DNA of 64,000 bases from Cytobacillus firmus (GTDB lineage: Bacteria > Bacillota > Bacilli > Bacillales > Cytobacillaceae), in the NCBI RefSeq assembly GCF_023657595.1, contig NZ_CP098323.1, positions 3,186,001-3,250,000 of the forward strand. Direction: 5' to 3'. Numbering within the stretch: the first letter of the stretch is position 1; each line of letters begins with the position of its first letter. The notes below the pieces were generated by a model, which saw only the letters and a list, made by a program, of their open reading frames with translations, was not told where the DNA came from and did not search any database. This document shows positions 1 through 8,270 of the stretch, in pieces. The position numbers and the translations under genes are program-made.

Positions 1-524
1 ATCAGTTGCTGGAGATAGTCTTCGGCGGACAATTCATGGGCGCATTTATGATAGCCGGGCATCCGTCCTCCACCTAGCAATCGATCAAGTCCTAAGTTTA
101 TGACAGTCTGATACATAGACTGCATCAAAAGTTTGCCAAGACCTAGATTACGGAAACCAGGCCGTACACTTATATCGACAATATATAATGTATTCCCTTG
201 AGGTTTATGATTGCGTATATAGCCGCTGTCAGTTATTTCTTCCCATGTATGCTGTGGGTGTGAAGGATCAAAATCAGCAATCAGCCCGGTTAAGGACCCT
301 GCCAATACTCCATCAGCCTCAATACAGAGTGCACCCTCCGGAAAGAGTTCTACATGATTTGCCAGCTGCTCACGATTCCACCATAAATTTGAAGGAAATG
401 GCGGCGGAAAGCATTCTGCCTGAATGTCTATTAACTGATCGAAATCTTCTTTCGTATAATTTCTGATTACAGCCGGCACCGGCTTATCCCCGTCAAACAC
501 AAAAAATTCGCTTCGATATGCCAT
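1..524 (-). CDS. GNAT-family N-acetyltransferase, C-terminus cut by window edge
   Basis: This reading frame stays open from the ATG at 524 to the left edge, so the stop lies outside the window. The visible 174 residues contain the acetyl-CoA pyrophosphate loop (RNLGLGKLL) after the beta strand VDISVRP, which defines GNAT motif A. The protein probably acetylates an amine; the substrate is unknown. It starts 3 bp after the stop of the nitrilase gene, so the two are co-transcribed. From memory, B. subtilis YhcX carries a GNAT domain and a nitrilase domain in one chain; here they appear as two adjacent genes. The GNAT call is firm, the substrate is not inferable. Confidence 0.85.
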   Translation of the reverse strand, partial: MAYRSEFFVFDGDKPVPAVIRNYTKEDFDQLIDIQAECFPPPFPSNLWWNREQLANHVELFPEGALCIEADGVLAGSLTGLIADFDPSHPQHTWEEITDSGYIRNHKPQGNTLYIVDISVRPGFRNLGLGKLLMQSMYQTVINLGLDRLLGGGRMPGYHKCAHELSAEDYLQQL

Positions 525-527
525 ATG

Positions 528-1403
528 TTATCCTTCGATATTTTCTTTTTCCCAGTCTACATACAAATCTGTTCTGCGATCCCGCCAGGTCGTAACCGAA
601 CCGCGCTCACGGACTTCATATAAAAGGCTAAGGTCAAGATCGGCAGTCACAATCATATCGTCATTCAGCTCGCCTTCCACCATAATCCCCTTAGGCGGAA
701 ATGGAATATCATTCGGTGTAATGACGGCTGCCTGCCCGAAATTGGCACGCATAAAATCGACAGTAGGCAGGGAGCCAATAGTCCCTGTAACCACAACATA
801 CACCTGATTCTCAATCGCTCTTGCATGGCTTGTATAGCGGACACGGTGGAACCCATGACGGTCGTCTGTACAGGAAGGGCAGAAAATAACATCTGCTCCC
901 TGGGCTTTAGCCATACGGACGATTTCCGGAAACTCAATGTCATAGCACGTCAGAATGGCTATTCTGCCTTTATCTGTATCGAATACACGAAGGCCTTCAC
1001 CAGGTGACATATTCCACTCATGGACTTCAGTAGGCGTGATATGCAGTTTTGCCTGCTCTTCAATCCGCCCATCCGGATAAAATAAATGTGCCACATTATA
1101 TAGGCGTCCATCTCTGTTAATTACGTGTGTACCGCCGATTATATGCATGTTTGTTTGTTTAGCAAAATTGGAAAATAGGTTTTTATATTGTTCAGTAAAA
1201 CCAGGCAGCTCATTAATGGTCAGACTTGTTCCCTGCTCGCTTCCTATTGATAAAAGCTGTGTGGTGAAAAATTCAGGAAATAAAACAAACTCAGACCCAA
1301 ACTCCTGGGCAGTTTTAATATAATGCTCACATTGGCTGGCAAACTCTTCAAATGAACGAATGGTGTGCAGATGATACTGCACCGCGGATACACGAATTTT
1401 CAA
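528..1403 (-). CDS. Carbon-nitrogen hydrolase (nitrilase superfamily)
   Basis: The product is about 291 residues, the usual length for a one-domain nitrilase-superfamily amidase. The catalytic triad is visible: Glu44 in LFPEFF, Lys119 in QAKLHITPTE and Cys153 in ILTCYDIEFPE. It probably hydrolyses a linear amide or N-carbamoyl compound in the cytoplasm. I chose the TTG at 1403 because a GGGGGAG ribosome site lies just upstream; an ATG 15 bp further upstream has none. The downstream GNAT gene follows after 3 bp, which suggests the amide product or substrate is also an acetyl-transfer substrate. No natural substrate can be read from the sequence. Confidence 0.85.
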   Translation of the reverse strand: MKIRVSAVQYHLHTIRSFEEFASQCEHYIKTAQEFGSEFVLFPEFFTTQLLSIGSEQGTSLTINELPGFTEQYKNLFSNFAKQTNMHIIGGTHVINRDGRLYNVAHLFYPDGRIEEQAKLHITPTEVHEWNMSPGEGLRVFDTDKGRIAILTCYDIEFPEIVRMAKAQGADVIFCPSCTDDRHGFHRVRYTSHARAIENQVYVVVTGTIGSLPTVDFMRANFGQAAVITPNDIPFPPKGIMVEGELNDDMIVTADLDLSLLYEVRERGSVTTWRDRRTDLYVDWEKENIEG

Positions 1404-1529
1404 TGTACTCCCCCTCATCAGAAAAATGTATAGATGAGTATCACTCTATCTTTAAAAGATTATCAATGATTTTCCTGCAGAGCACAATACTTTTTTATCG
1501 GAAAACGAAATTTTTTAATTAACACTATT

Positions 1530-1871
1530 TTATTTTACAAACCAGACTTTTTGAATTTTTTTCTCTTTAATTTCATACATAGCTATCGCATAAATAGATT
1601 GGCCGTCCGCTCTTCCAGTTACATACTCATAATCAATAACTATATTTTCTTTCACCATTCTGGAAATCAGCTCAGCGTGCTGATTCGGATTGTTTCTAAA
1701 AAGCTGACTGTACCTCTCCCTCATTTTTTCTTTTCCCCTATATATAACTTCGTCCCCTGGGAATGTCATTACTATAACACTATCACTGTATACTCCCAGA
1801 AATTCATCAATGTTATGCTGGTTATAAGCATCTAGCTGCTGCTGAGCAAGCCTTTCTGTTATTACATCCAA
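1530..1871 (-). CDS. SnoaL-like / NTF2-fold small protein
   Basis: This 113-residue protein has the layout of the NTF2/SnoaL-like fold: an N-terminal helix (LAQQQLDAYNQHNIDEFL), a segment ending YRGKEKMRERY, and C-terminal beta strands ending KKIQKVWFVK. Such proteins act as small isomerases, hydrolases or ligand-binding proteins, and the family name does not fix a reaction. The start is a TTG with a short GGTGA upstream. It stands alone, with no partner gene giving a function. Confidence 0.7.
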   Translation of the reverse strand: MDVITERLAQQQLDAYNQHNIDEFLGVYSDSVIVMTFPGDEVIYRGKEKMRERYSQLFRNNPNQHAELISRMVKENIVIDYEYVTGRADGQSIYAIAMYEIKEKKIQKVWFVK

Positions 1872-1942
1872 ATGGTCACCATCTTTCCATGTTTTCTTTC
1901 TATCCTAAAGATTTATGGCATGCCAGTCTAGGTTTGTATAAC

Positions 1943-1971
1943 AAAAAAGCATTACACCTAAAAAGTAATGC
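1943..1971 (-). terminator. Rho-independent terminator of the 144-aa gene
   Basis: A 7-bp stem GCATTAC/GTAATGC is followed on the minus strand by TTTTTT, just after the stop at 1981. Confidence 0.8.
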
Positions 1972-1980
1972 ATCAAGTCG

Positions 1981-2415
1981 CTATTTTAACAATTTGCTTA
2001 TTCCTGTAATAACATCAATACCTTTTTTAAAATCATTGTTTGCTGCATTGAGTACTTTTAAATATAGACTTAAAAGGGAAGCGTTTTGTTTCTTTAATTC
2101 CGCCACCTCTTTTCGAGTTGCTTTCAACTCGGACTTTATTGCTTTCATTTCTTTCTGCAAGGAAAGAAGTTCTCTATTTTCGGTGTGTTGAGCCTCTTCG
2201 ATTGCTGCTCCATCTTTATCTTCAGACGGCTTTTGGGAGATTTCTTCGACCAGTCCCATAAGGGAATCATCCTTTAATATCTTATTGGCCATTTTAAATA
2301 AAGATCCGAAATTGATATTTTTTTCATCCTTCAGTAAGTTAGCTGCAAGTTTCTCTACAGCCTCAGAGTTATACCGATTTTTATTATTTTCCGGTTTTTC
2401 TAATGAATTGTTCAT
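1981..2415 (-). CDS. Hypothetical coiled-coil protein
   Basis: I do not recognise this 144-residue protein. It is charged and soluble. Residues about 80-115 form a heptad-like, Lys/Glu-rich coiled coil (LLSLQKEMKAIKSELKATRK), followed by a more hydrophobic tail ending ITGISKLLK. The start is supported by a GGAGG site upstream of the ATG. It is a single-gene unit with its own terminator. The composition suggests an oligomeric scaffold or adaptor, but no function is claimed. Confidence 0.6.
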   Translation of the reverse strand: MNNSLEKPENNKNRYNSEAVEKLAANLLKDEKNINFGSLFKMANKILKDDSLMGLVEEISQKPSEDKDGAAIEEAQHTENRELLSLQKEMKAIKSELKATRKEVAELKKQNASLLSLYLKVLNAANNDFKKGIDVITGISKLLK

Positions 2416-2538
2416 GTTTATTTTCCTCCATATCTATTCCGTCCTACTTCGTTTTCATTCACTATTCTATGAAACTGCAATATATATGAAATGGACAAAC
2501 ATACAGGTTCAAAAATATTTGATGATTTTCTGCATACG

Positions 2539-2567
2539 AAAAACCCTGGAAGGATACCAGGGTTTTT
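2539..2567 (-). terminator. Bidirectional terminator after the 46-aa gene
   Basis: An 11-bp perfect stem AAAAACCCTGG/CCAGGGTTTTT with a 7-base loop gives a T tract on both strands. It follows the stop of the 46-residue gene on the minus strand. Confidence 0.9.
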
Positions 2568-2577
2568 GTAATTTGAT

Positions 2578-2718
2578 TTAAGCGTCAGATGCAGAGCATC
2601 CCAATAGACTGCAAATAGCCTCTACGATGGCACCTTCTGCTGATGGTACAAGAATACTTGCCAATAGTAATACAACGGCTAAAAGAATGACAATTAACAC
2701 CGTTAATGGTTCTACCAT
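2578..2718 (-). CDS. 46-residue single-pass membrane or secreted peptide
   Basis: This short gene has an unusually strong ribosome site (AAAGGGGGG) 8 bases before the ATG and its own terminator directly after the stop, so it is very probably expressed. Residues 5-25 are a continuous hydrophobic segment (LTVLIVILLAVVLLLASILV). The tail after it has two Cys spaced CSLLGC and ends SASDA. It could be a small membrane regulator, a sporulation peptide or a secreted peptide. No family is recognised. Confidence 0.7.
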   Translation of the reverse strand: MVEPLTVLIVILLAVVLLLASILVPSAEGAIVEAICSLLGCSASDA

Positions 2719-3025
2719 GATGATATCCCCCCTTTAATATCATATAGCAAGGGAACCCTTACGTAGACATGTTATGTTTAAAATTTGGACATGCATAAAC
2801 TACTATCCCATACTAAAAAAAAAGGCGCTTGTCCATTGGGGATAACTTCATGAAAAGGACCATCATTCAGATTTTTTAGGTTTTTAACGCAAAGTTATTT
2901 TGGTGTGATAAAACTATTAAAGGTCCCTAATTATTCAATATGTGAGGAAGCAGGGAAAATAGAGGTATCCATGTAAACTATCCGTGAGAAAAACTGGCCC
3001 CCATGACGGAGAGCCAGCTTATCAT
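2719..3025. other. Intergenic stretch, no gene seen
   Basis: This stretch holds the promoter region of the 46-residue gene on one side and the downstream region of the PTS gene on the other. I see no open frame with a ribosome site, no clear strong hairpin and no riboswitch motif. Confidence 0.5.
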
Positions 3026-4402
3026 TTACTTCTTTTTCAATTCATCTGCCAGAAATTCAACATTAGTTCCAACAATAACCTGCAGACTATTCTTGCTTAG
3101 CTTAATTACCCCTTTTGCTCCCAGCTGTTTTAATCCCCCTTCATCGACAAGAGACATATCTTTTACCCTTAAACGAAGGCGGGTTACACAATTATCGATT
3201 TCTTCAAGGTTTTCTTTACCGCCCAAAGCCTCCAGATAAGCAACTGCTGCTTCAGCATAATTGCCCTTTAAAGTGGAATTTCCTTCAAATTCACCTTCAA
3301 CCTCATCTTCTCTTCCAGGTGTTTTCAAATCCAGTTTCTTGATCAGGAAATAAAAAACCACAAAATACAGAAGGGCATATAGGAGACCTATCCCGGCCAG
3401 CAGAACCGGCTTCTGGGCAATGCCGAAGTTCAGAATATAATCGAGGGCGCCTGCTGAGAAACCGAAACCATGATGAATATCCAGGACATAGGTAATGGAC
3501 ATAGCCAGACCTGTCAAAGCAGCATGAATTAAATATAGAACCGGCGATAAGAACATAAACAGGAATTCAATCGGCTCTGTAATACCTGTCAGGAAGGAAG
3601 TAAATGCGAGTCCGGCCATCGCCCCTGCCACTGCTTTCCTTCTTTCCTTCTTTGCAGCCGCAACCATGGCAAGAGCTGCACCAGGCAGCCCAAACATCAT
3701 AATAGGAAAGAATCCTGTCATAAAGATTCCAGCAGATGGATCCTTTGCAAGAAAGCGCCATAAATCTCCTTTGATGACATCCCCTGCTGCATTGGTAAAC
3801 TCGCCGAACTCAAACCAGACAAGTGTGTTCAGTATATGATGGAGACCAACCGGAATTAATAAACGGTTTAGGAATCCGAAGACCCCAACACCCGCTGCAC
3901 CTGCACCGATTATCCAATCGCCGACACTGTTAATGCCTGCCTGTACCGGCGGCCACACATACCCGAACAAAAAGGCAATGACTATCATAACGAGTGAAGT
4001 GATGATCGGCACAAACCGTTTTCCCCCAAAGAAACCAAGCCATTCCGGCAGCTTAATATCATGATATTTATTGTATAATAGCCCTGCAATAATACCGGAA
4101 ATGATTCCGCCAAAAACACCCATATTGACCGTTTCGTTTATCGCCGCGGCACCTTCAGTCAGTACAAAATAACCCACTGCACCAGCAAGGGCAGCTGCCC
4201 CGCTGCCATCCTTAGAAAAACCGATGGCAATTCCAATGGCAAACAAGAGAGCCAAATGTCCGAAAACAGCATTCCCGGCTGCAGATATAAATGGAATTCC
4301 TAAAAGGTCATCCTGTCCCAGCCTCAGCAAAAGTGCAGCAGCAGGCATAACTGCAATCGGCAGCATTAAAGACTTGCCAATCTTCTGTAAAAACCCCAGC
4401 AT
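3026..4402 (-). CDS. nagP: PTS permease EIICB, N-acetylglucosamine type
   Basis: The protein (458 residues) imports an amino sugar and phosphorylates it through the phosphotransferase system. The EIIC membrane domain comes first (starting LGFLQKIGKSLMLPIAVMPA) with many transmembrane helices. A C-terminal EIIB domain carries the phospho-accepting Cys405 in EEIDNCVTRLRLRV. The IIC-IIB order and the N-terminal signature are those of the GlcNAc/glucose family. MurP-type MurNAc permeases in enterics have IIB first. There is no EIIA domain, so it must borrow one. The start at 4402 has a GAAAGAGGTG site; a longer upstream frame has none. It follows namZ, nagZ and the AmiE-like gene, which fits uptake of GlcNAc released from peptidoglycan. 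Confidence 0.85.
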   Translation of the reverse strand: MLGFLQKIGKSLMLPIAVMPAAALLLRLGQDDLLGIPFISAAGNAVFGHLALLFAIGIAIGFSKDGSGAAALAGAVGYFVLTEGAAAINETVNMGVFGGIISGIIAGLLYNKYHDIKLPEWLGFFGGKRFVPIITSLVMIVIAFLFGYVWPPVQAGINSVGDWIIGAGAAGVGVFGFLNRLLIPVGLHHILNTLVWFEFGEFTNAAGDVIKGDLWRFLAKDPSAGIFMTGFFPIMMFGLPGAALAMVAAAKKERRKAVAGAMAGLAFTSFLTGITEPIEFLFMFLSPVLYLIHAALTGLAMSITYVLDIHHGFGFSAGALDYILNFGIAQKPVLLAGIGLLYALLYFVVFYFLIKKLDLKTPGREDEVEGEFEGNSTLKGNYAEAAVAYLEALGGKENLEEIDNCVTRLRLRVKDMSLVDEGGLKQLGAKGVIKLSKNSLQVIVGTNVEFLADELKKK

Positions 4403-4499
4403 TTTCACACACCTCTTTCTCCATGGATTATTACATAATATGAACAGGCATTTTAATTCAGTACAAGGCACCAGTATTGGGCCGACCCTACAGGTCATA

Positions 4500-4536
4500 A
4501 AAAAAGAACCTGGCCCATTATTCCGCCAGGTTCTTT
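4500..4536 (-). terminator. Terminator between namZ and the PTS gene
   Basis: A 12-bp perfect stem AAAGAACCTGGC/GCCAGGTTCTTT followed by a T tract on the minus strand. It should limit read-through from namZ into the permease gene, so the permease is either read through at low level or has its own promoter. Confidence 0.9.
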
Positions 4537-4545
4537 CCTGCAAAT

Positions 4546-5805
4546 TTAATAGAGTAAATATTCTTCGCGTGTCATTTTGAATTGTTTTAATTTCTTTTCC
4601 CATTTGGAGGAGATTTCTTCAACAGTTTTTCCTTCCTCAATGGCTTCACGTACCCAGCCATTGCCCATCAGGTTGTCAAAGAATGAAATTCCAGCACTGT
4701 TCTCTGCACGGAATTCGAAGTCTTCCGGATACATATCATGGATCGCCTTCACAATGTGAAGTCCGGTCTCGACAGGCTTGAATGCATCGCGATGTGTAAC
4801 ATGAATCTGAATCCCGTGGGAAAGCTGTCCTGCATGCTTGGAGAAGCTTGGTGTAAATGAAGCAGCTCTAAAAGTTACCCCGGGAAGATCTAGACCGTTC
4901 AAATGTCCAGCCAAATCATCGGCGTTGATAAATGGAGCACCAATAAGTTCAAACGGCTTTGTTGTGCCGCGCCCCTCAGAAACATTCGTTCCTTCAATCA
5001 ATGCCGCTCCCGGATATACTAACGCTGTTTCGAGTGTTGGCATATTAGGAGATGGCATGACAAACGGAAGTTTGGTGTCATCGTAATACATATTGCGCTT
5101 CCATCCATTCATCTTTACAACAGTTAAATCTGCACCTATTTCAAACTCTTCATTAAACAATTCGGCCAGTTCACCTACAGTCATCCCATGGCGAAGCGGA
5201 ATCGGGTAATTCCCCACAAAGGAGGAATACTCCATATCAAGCACCGGTCCTTCAACCTTTGTGCCACCTTGAGGATTAGGCCTGTCCAGCACGATGAAAG
5301 GGATATTGTTTTCTTTTGCTGCTTCCATCGCATAAGCCATTGTGTAAATATACGTGTAGAAACGTGTTCCGACATCTTGGATATCAAACAGAAGCACGTC
5401 AATATTTTCAAGCATTTCAGGGGTAGGCTTTTTGGTTTTTCCATATAAGCTGTAAACAGGAAGCCCTGTCTTTTCATCGATATAATACTCAACATATTCT
5501 CCCGCTTGCGCACTCCCGCGGACTCCATGCTCCGGACCATATAACGCAGTTAACTCCACGTCCGGATCATTATGCAGAATATCAACAATGCTGTTTAAAT
5601 TCGAGTCGACCCCAGTCGGGTTTGTAATTAAGCCAACTTTTTTTCCTTCTATGAGGTCCTTCTTTTCATCTAAAAGGACCTCAACACCAAGCTCGAATTT
5701 CTTTTTCTTGCCTTTTCCTCTGCCATTGCCGTTATCTGCTAACACAACAGTTAAAGAAGAGAGTACGAGAATCATTGTCAAAAAACCCATAAACCATTTC
5801 TTCAT
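4546..5805 (-). CDS. namZ: Exo-beta-N-acetylmuramidase NamZ (DUF1343)
   Basis: NamZ cleaves terminal MurNAc from the non-reducing end of peptidoglycan fragments outside the cell. The 419-residue product begins with a signal peptide (MKKWFMGFLT, then a hydrophobic core, cleavage near residue 23) and a basic linker of Gly and Lys. The DUF1343 signatures follow: LITNPTGVDSN, GPEHGVRG at about 90-97, and LLFDIQDVGTRFYTYIYTM at about 138-156. The start at 5805 has a GGGAGGGG site; the longer frame has none. The gene order AmiE-like, NagZ, NamZ matches the B. subtilis ybb cluster in content. No murQ or murR is present in the window. Confidence 0.92.
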   Translation of the reverse strand: MKKWFMGFLTMILVLSSLTVVLADNGNGRGKGKKKKFELGVEVLLDEKKDLIEGKKVGLITNPTGVDSNLNSIVDILHNDPDVELTALYGPEHGVRGSAQAGEYVEYYIDEKTGLPVYSLYGKTKKPTPEMLENIDVLLFDIQDVGTRFYTYIYTMAYAMEAAKENNIPFIVLDRPNPQGGTKVEGPVLDMEYSSFVGNYPIPLRHGMTVGELAELFNEEFEIGADLTVVKMNGWKRNMYYDDTKLPFVMPSPNMPTLETALVYPGAALIEGTNVSEGRGTTKPFELIGAPFINADDLAGHLNGLDLPGVTFRAASFTPSFSKHAGQLSHGIQIHVTHRDAFKPVETGLHIVKAIHDMYPEDFEFRAENSAGISFFDNLMGNGWVREAIEEGKTVEEISSKWEKKLKQFKMTREEYLLY

Positions 5806-5920
5806 TATTTTCCCCTCCCTGTTTAAGGATGAGATACATACAAGAACCAAATCTGCATGTATCCTTCCTTTCTAAAGGCACTTTTCCCAAAGATTGTTGT
5901 TTTTTGTTTTGAATTCAGCC

Positions 5921-6046
5921 CGTTGATTTCCGCTCCAGGCACTTGCTTTCCGCGGGGAGGAATGCGAGCCTCCTCGGCTTCGCCTGCGGGGTCTCACACT
6001 TCCCTCTCTTCCCGCAGGAGTCAAGTGCCCTCCGCTCCAATCAACT
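5921..6046. repeat. Palindrome-rich dispersed repeat of the Bacillaceae type
   Basis: This 126-bp GC-rich block in the namZ-nagZ gap has short inverted ends (GTTGATT at the left, AATCAAC at the right) and an inner inverted pair GGCACTTG/CAAGTGCC. Between these lies the octamer TCCGCTCC, present as a direct repeat at both ends. The centre pairs CCTGCGGG-like arms (CGCCTGCGGGGTCTC against CTTCCCGCAGGAG). I recall very similar blocks scattered through Bacillus genomes. It is not a gene and has no transposase. Confidence 0.7.
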
Positions 6047-6095
6047 CAGCAAATTAAATATAAGAAAACAGCCTTTTAAAAATTTCAGTTTTTTC

Positions 6096-8210
6096 TTAAT
6101 AGCTCAATCCATGCCCAAATTCATATAGTACAGTGCCATCTGTACCTGGAATTGTTACAGGCAGTTTTCCTGAAGGATTAATCTGGCCAAAGATAACACC
6201 TGCTGCTGCATCAAAGCTCGCCGTTCTGAAGCCATATTGTGCAATGTAAGCATCAACTTCCGGATAGGCCATGATGTCATATGGGTTACGGATGCCAACC
6301 GAAATAACTGGAACTTCTGATTCAGCAATGATGGAATTAACCATCTTCATCTGGGCGCTATCTGGTGATCGTCCTGATACATTAAACGTATAGGAGCCCA
6401 CAATAACCGCACTGGCATTCCTGATTTGTTCCTTCTGCTCTTCCGTTAATACATAGCTTGAGGTCTGTATGACCGTTGTGTTTGCATGAAACTTGCTCAT
6501 TGCGTTCTTTAAGTCTGTAATATACGTATTACCGACAACGACCATCTTATCCTCAGGAGATACTTGTAATGGCAGTGCATCTCCTTCATTTTTCACCAAT
6601 GTGATAGAACGTTCTGCTGCTTCTTTTTCTATTTGTTTATGTTCTTCTGATCCAACTACGTTAAGAGCTTTTGCAATTTTTTCATCAATCGGCTGCGGTG
6701 TCTCTTCTTTCACAATTCCCCGCTTTAATTTCAGTGTTAAAATCCGCTCAACTGATGATTCAATGCGTTTTTCCGAGATTTCTCCATTCTCCACAGCATT
6801 CAATAGCCCTTCTGCAACTTCTTGAAGGCCAACAGGCATTAACACAATATCAGTTCCAGCTTTGACAGCACGAACGGCTGCGTCAACTGGTCCAAAATGT
6901 TCAGCGATGGCATTCATATTCATTGCATCTGTTGTAATGACCCCTTCATATCCCATTTCTTCACGCATAAGTTCTGTCAGCACTTTATGGGAAAGAGTGG
7001 CCGGGACGGCGATTTCTTCACCTGTTTTTTTCGAAATTGCTTTCGTGTCATCAATCTTAGGGAAGGTAACATGGGCAGTCATGATGGCATCCACTCCTGC
7101 TTCCATTCCCTTTTGGAAAGGATACAATTCAACTTCCTTTAGACGTTCTTTATCATGAGGCACTTCAGGCAATCCAAGATGTGAGTCTACTGCTGTATCT
7201 CCATGTCCGGGAAAATGCTTTGCAGTAGCAGCAACACCTGCTGATTGCAATCCTTCAGTATAAGCAACACCCAAGTCAGCAACAAGCTGCGGGTCCTCCC
7301 CAAATGAACGAACGCCAATTACAGGATTGTCGGGATTATTATTTACATCCATGACAGGTGCAAAGTTCATATTAATACCGAGTGATGAAAGCTCCTCCCC
7401 AATCGCCTTTCCGACCTTGCGGGAAATTTCTTCAGAACGGGCAGCCCCTAACGCCATATTGCCTGGCATGTCAGTTCCTGATTGAAGACGTGTAACAATT
7501 CCGCCTTCCTGGTCAATCGTCATCAATAAGCCGAATTTATCGGCAGCTTTCTGATAATCTGAAACCAATGTGGCAGTCTGTGCGGTTGTCACCACATTTT
7601 CCCGGAATAATATTACTCCGCCAAGATGATAATCTTTTACCAGCTTTTCTATTTCCGGCAGCATTTTAGTGACATTTTGTCCCTTCCAGGTGCGGAAATC
7701 CGGCATCAGCATCTGGCCTACCTTCTCTTCAATGGACATATTTTTCACTGCCCGGCTGATGAGGTCATACCGTTTCCCATGCTCTTTTATAATTTTCACT
7801 TTAAAAGCAGGCTTGCCTTTGCTGCCCTTTTTATGGTCAGGTTTTATTTGAAGTGCGATACGGTCCTTATATACTCCGTCTGTTACACTGATAAAGGTTT
7901 TTCCCGGCTTCCCTCTTAAAGTAATATTCCCTGACTGATCAACTGCTGCAGCAGTTTTATTGCTGGAATTCCATTTCAGCCCTTCAGATACTCTCATGAA
8001 ATGCCCTTCTTTATATACATGAAGCGCTTTTAATTGGAATGCATCTCCACTGATTTCCGTGCTGGCCTGGGGTATATTCTCAAGGAGAATTAAATCCTTT
8101 GCTGTACTTTCTGCCGCTGCATTTTTCAAGGTTCCTCCCATCCATAATTGTGAAACGGCAAGTGTAATTGTGAGAAGGAAAATAAACATAACTTTGCTGA
8201 CTTTACCCAT
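6096..8210 (-). CDS. nagZ: Beta-N-acetylglucosaminidase NagZ (GH3), secreted
   Basis: NagZ removes GlcNAc from wall muropeptides. The protein (704 residues) has a signal peptide, an extra N-terminal Ig/Big-like module at about 60-125 (KWNSSNKTAAAVDQSGNITL), the GH3 barrel, and a C-terminal alpha/beta domain. The catalytic dyad Asp342-His344 sits in KHFPGHGDTAVDSHLG and the nucleophile is Asp428 in TTDAMNM. The 86-residue spacing equals that in the B. subtilis enzyme as I remember it (D232/D318). I start at the ATG at 8210 with GGTGG upstream; a GTG at 8219 is possible. It lies between the AmiE-like gene and namZ. Confidence 0.93.
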   Translation of the reverse strand: MGKVSKVMFIFLLTITLAVSQLWMGGTLKNAAAESTAKDLILLENIPQASTEISGDAFQLKALHVYKEGHFMRVSEGLKWNSSNKTAAAVDQSGNITLRGKPGKTFISVTDGVYKDRIALQIKPDHKKGSKGKPAFKVKIIKEHGKRYDLISRAVKNMSIEEKVGQMLMPDFRTWKGQNVTKMLPEIEKLVKDYHLGGVILFRENVVTTAQTATLVSDYQKAADKFGLLMTIDQEGGIVTRLQSGTDMPGNMALGAARSEEISRKVGKAIGEELSSLGINMNFAPVMDVNNNPDNPVIGVRSFGEDPQLVADLGVAYTEGLQSAGVAATAKHFPGHGDTAVDSHLGLPEVPHDKERLKEVELYPFQKGMEAGVDAIMTAHVTFPKIDDTKAISKKTGEEIAVPATLSHKVLTELMREEMGYEGVITTDAMNMNAIAEHFGPVDAAVRAVKAGTDIVLMPVGLQEVAEGLLNAVENGEISEKRIESSVERILTLKLKRGIVKEETPQPIDEKIAKALNVVGSEEHKQIEKEAAERSITLVKNEGDALPLQVSPEDKMVVVGNTYITDLKNAMSKFHANTTVIQTSSYVLTEEQKEQIRNASAVIVGSYTFNVSGRSPDSAQMKMVNSIIAESEVPVISVGIRNPYDIMAYPEVDAYIAQYGFRTASFDAAAGVIFGQINPSGKLPVTIPGTDGTVLYEFGHGLSY

Positions 8211-8270
8211 TTCTTCCACCGTCCTTACTGCTTTTTCATATGAGCTTACTTTTTACTAAAAAATCGAATA

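Noticed and set aside
4403-4603. N-terminal extension of the PTS permease frame
   Set aside because: The extension has no ribosome site and covers the terminator region after namZ. The EIIC domain begins exactly at the ATG at 4402.
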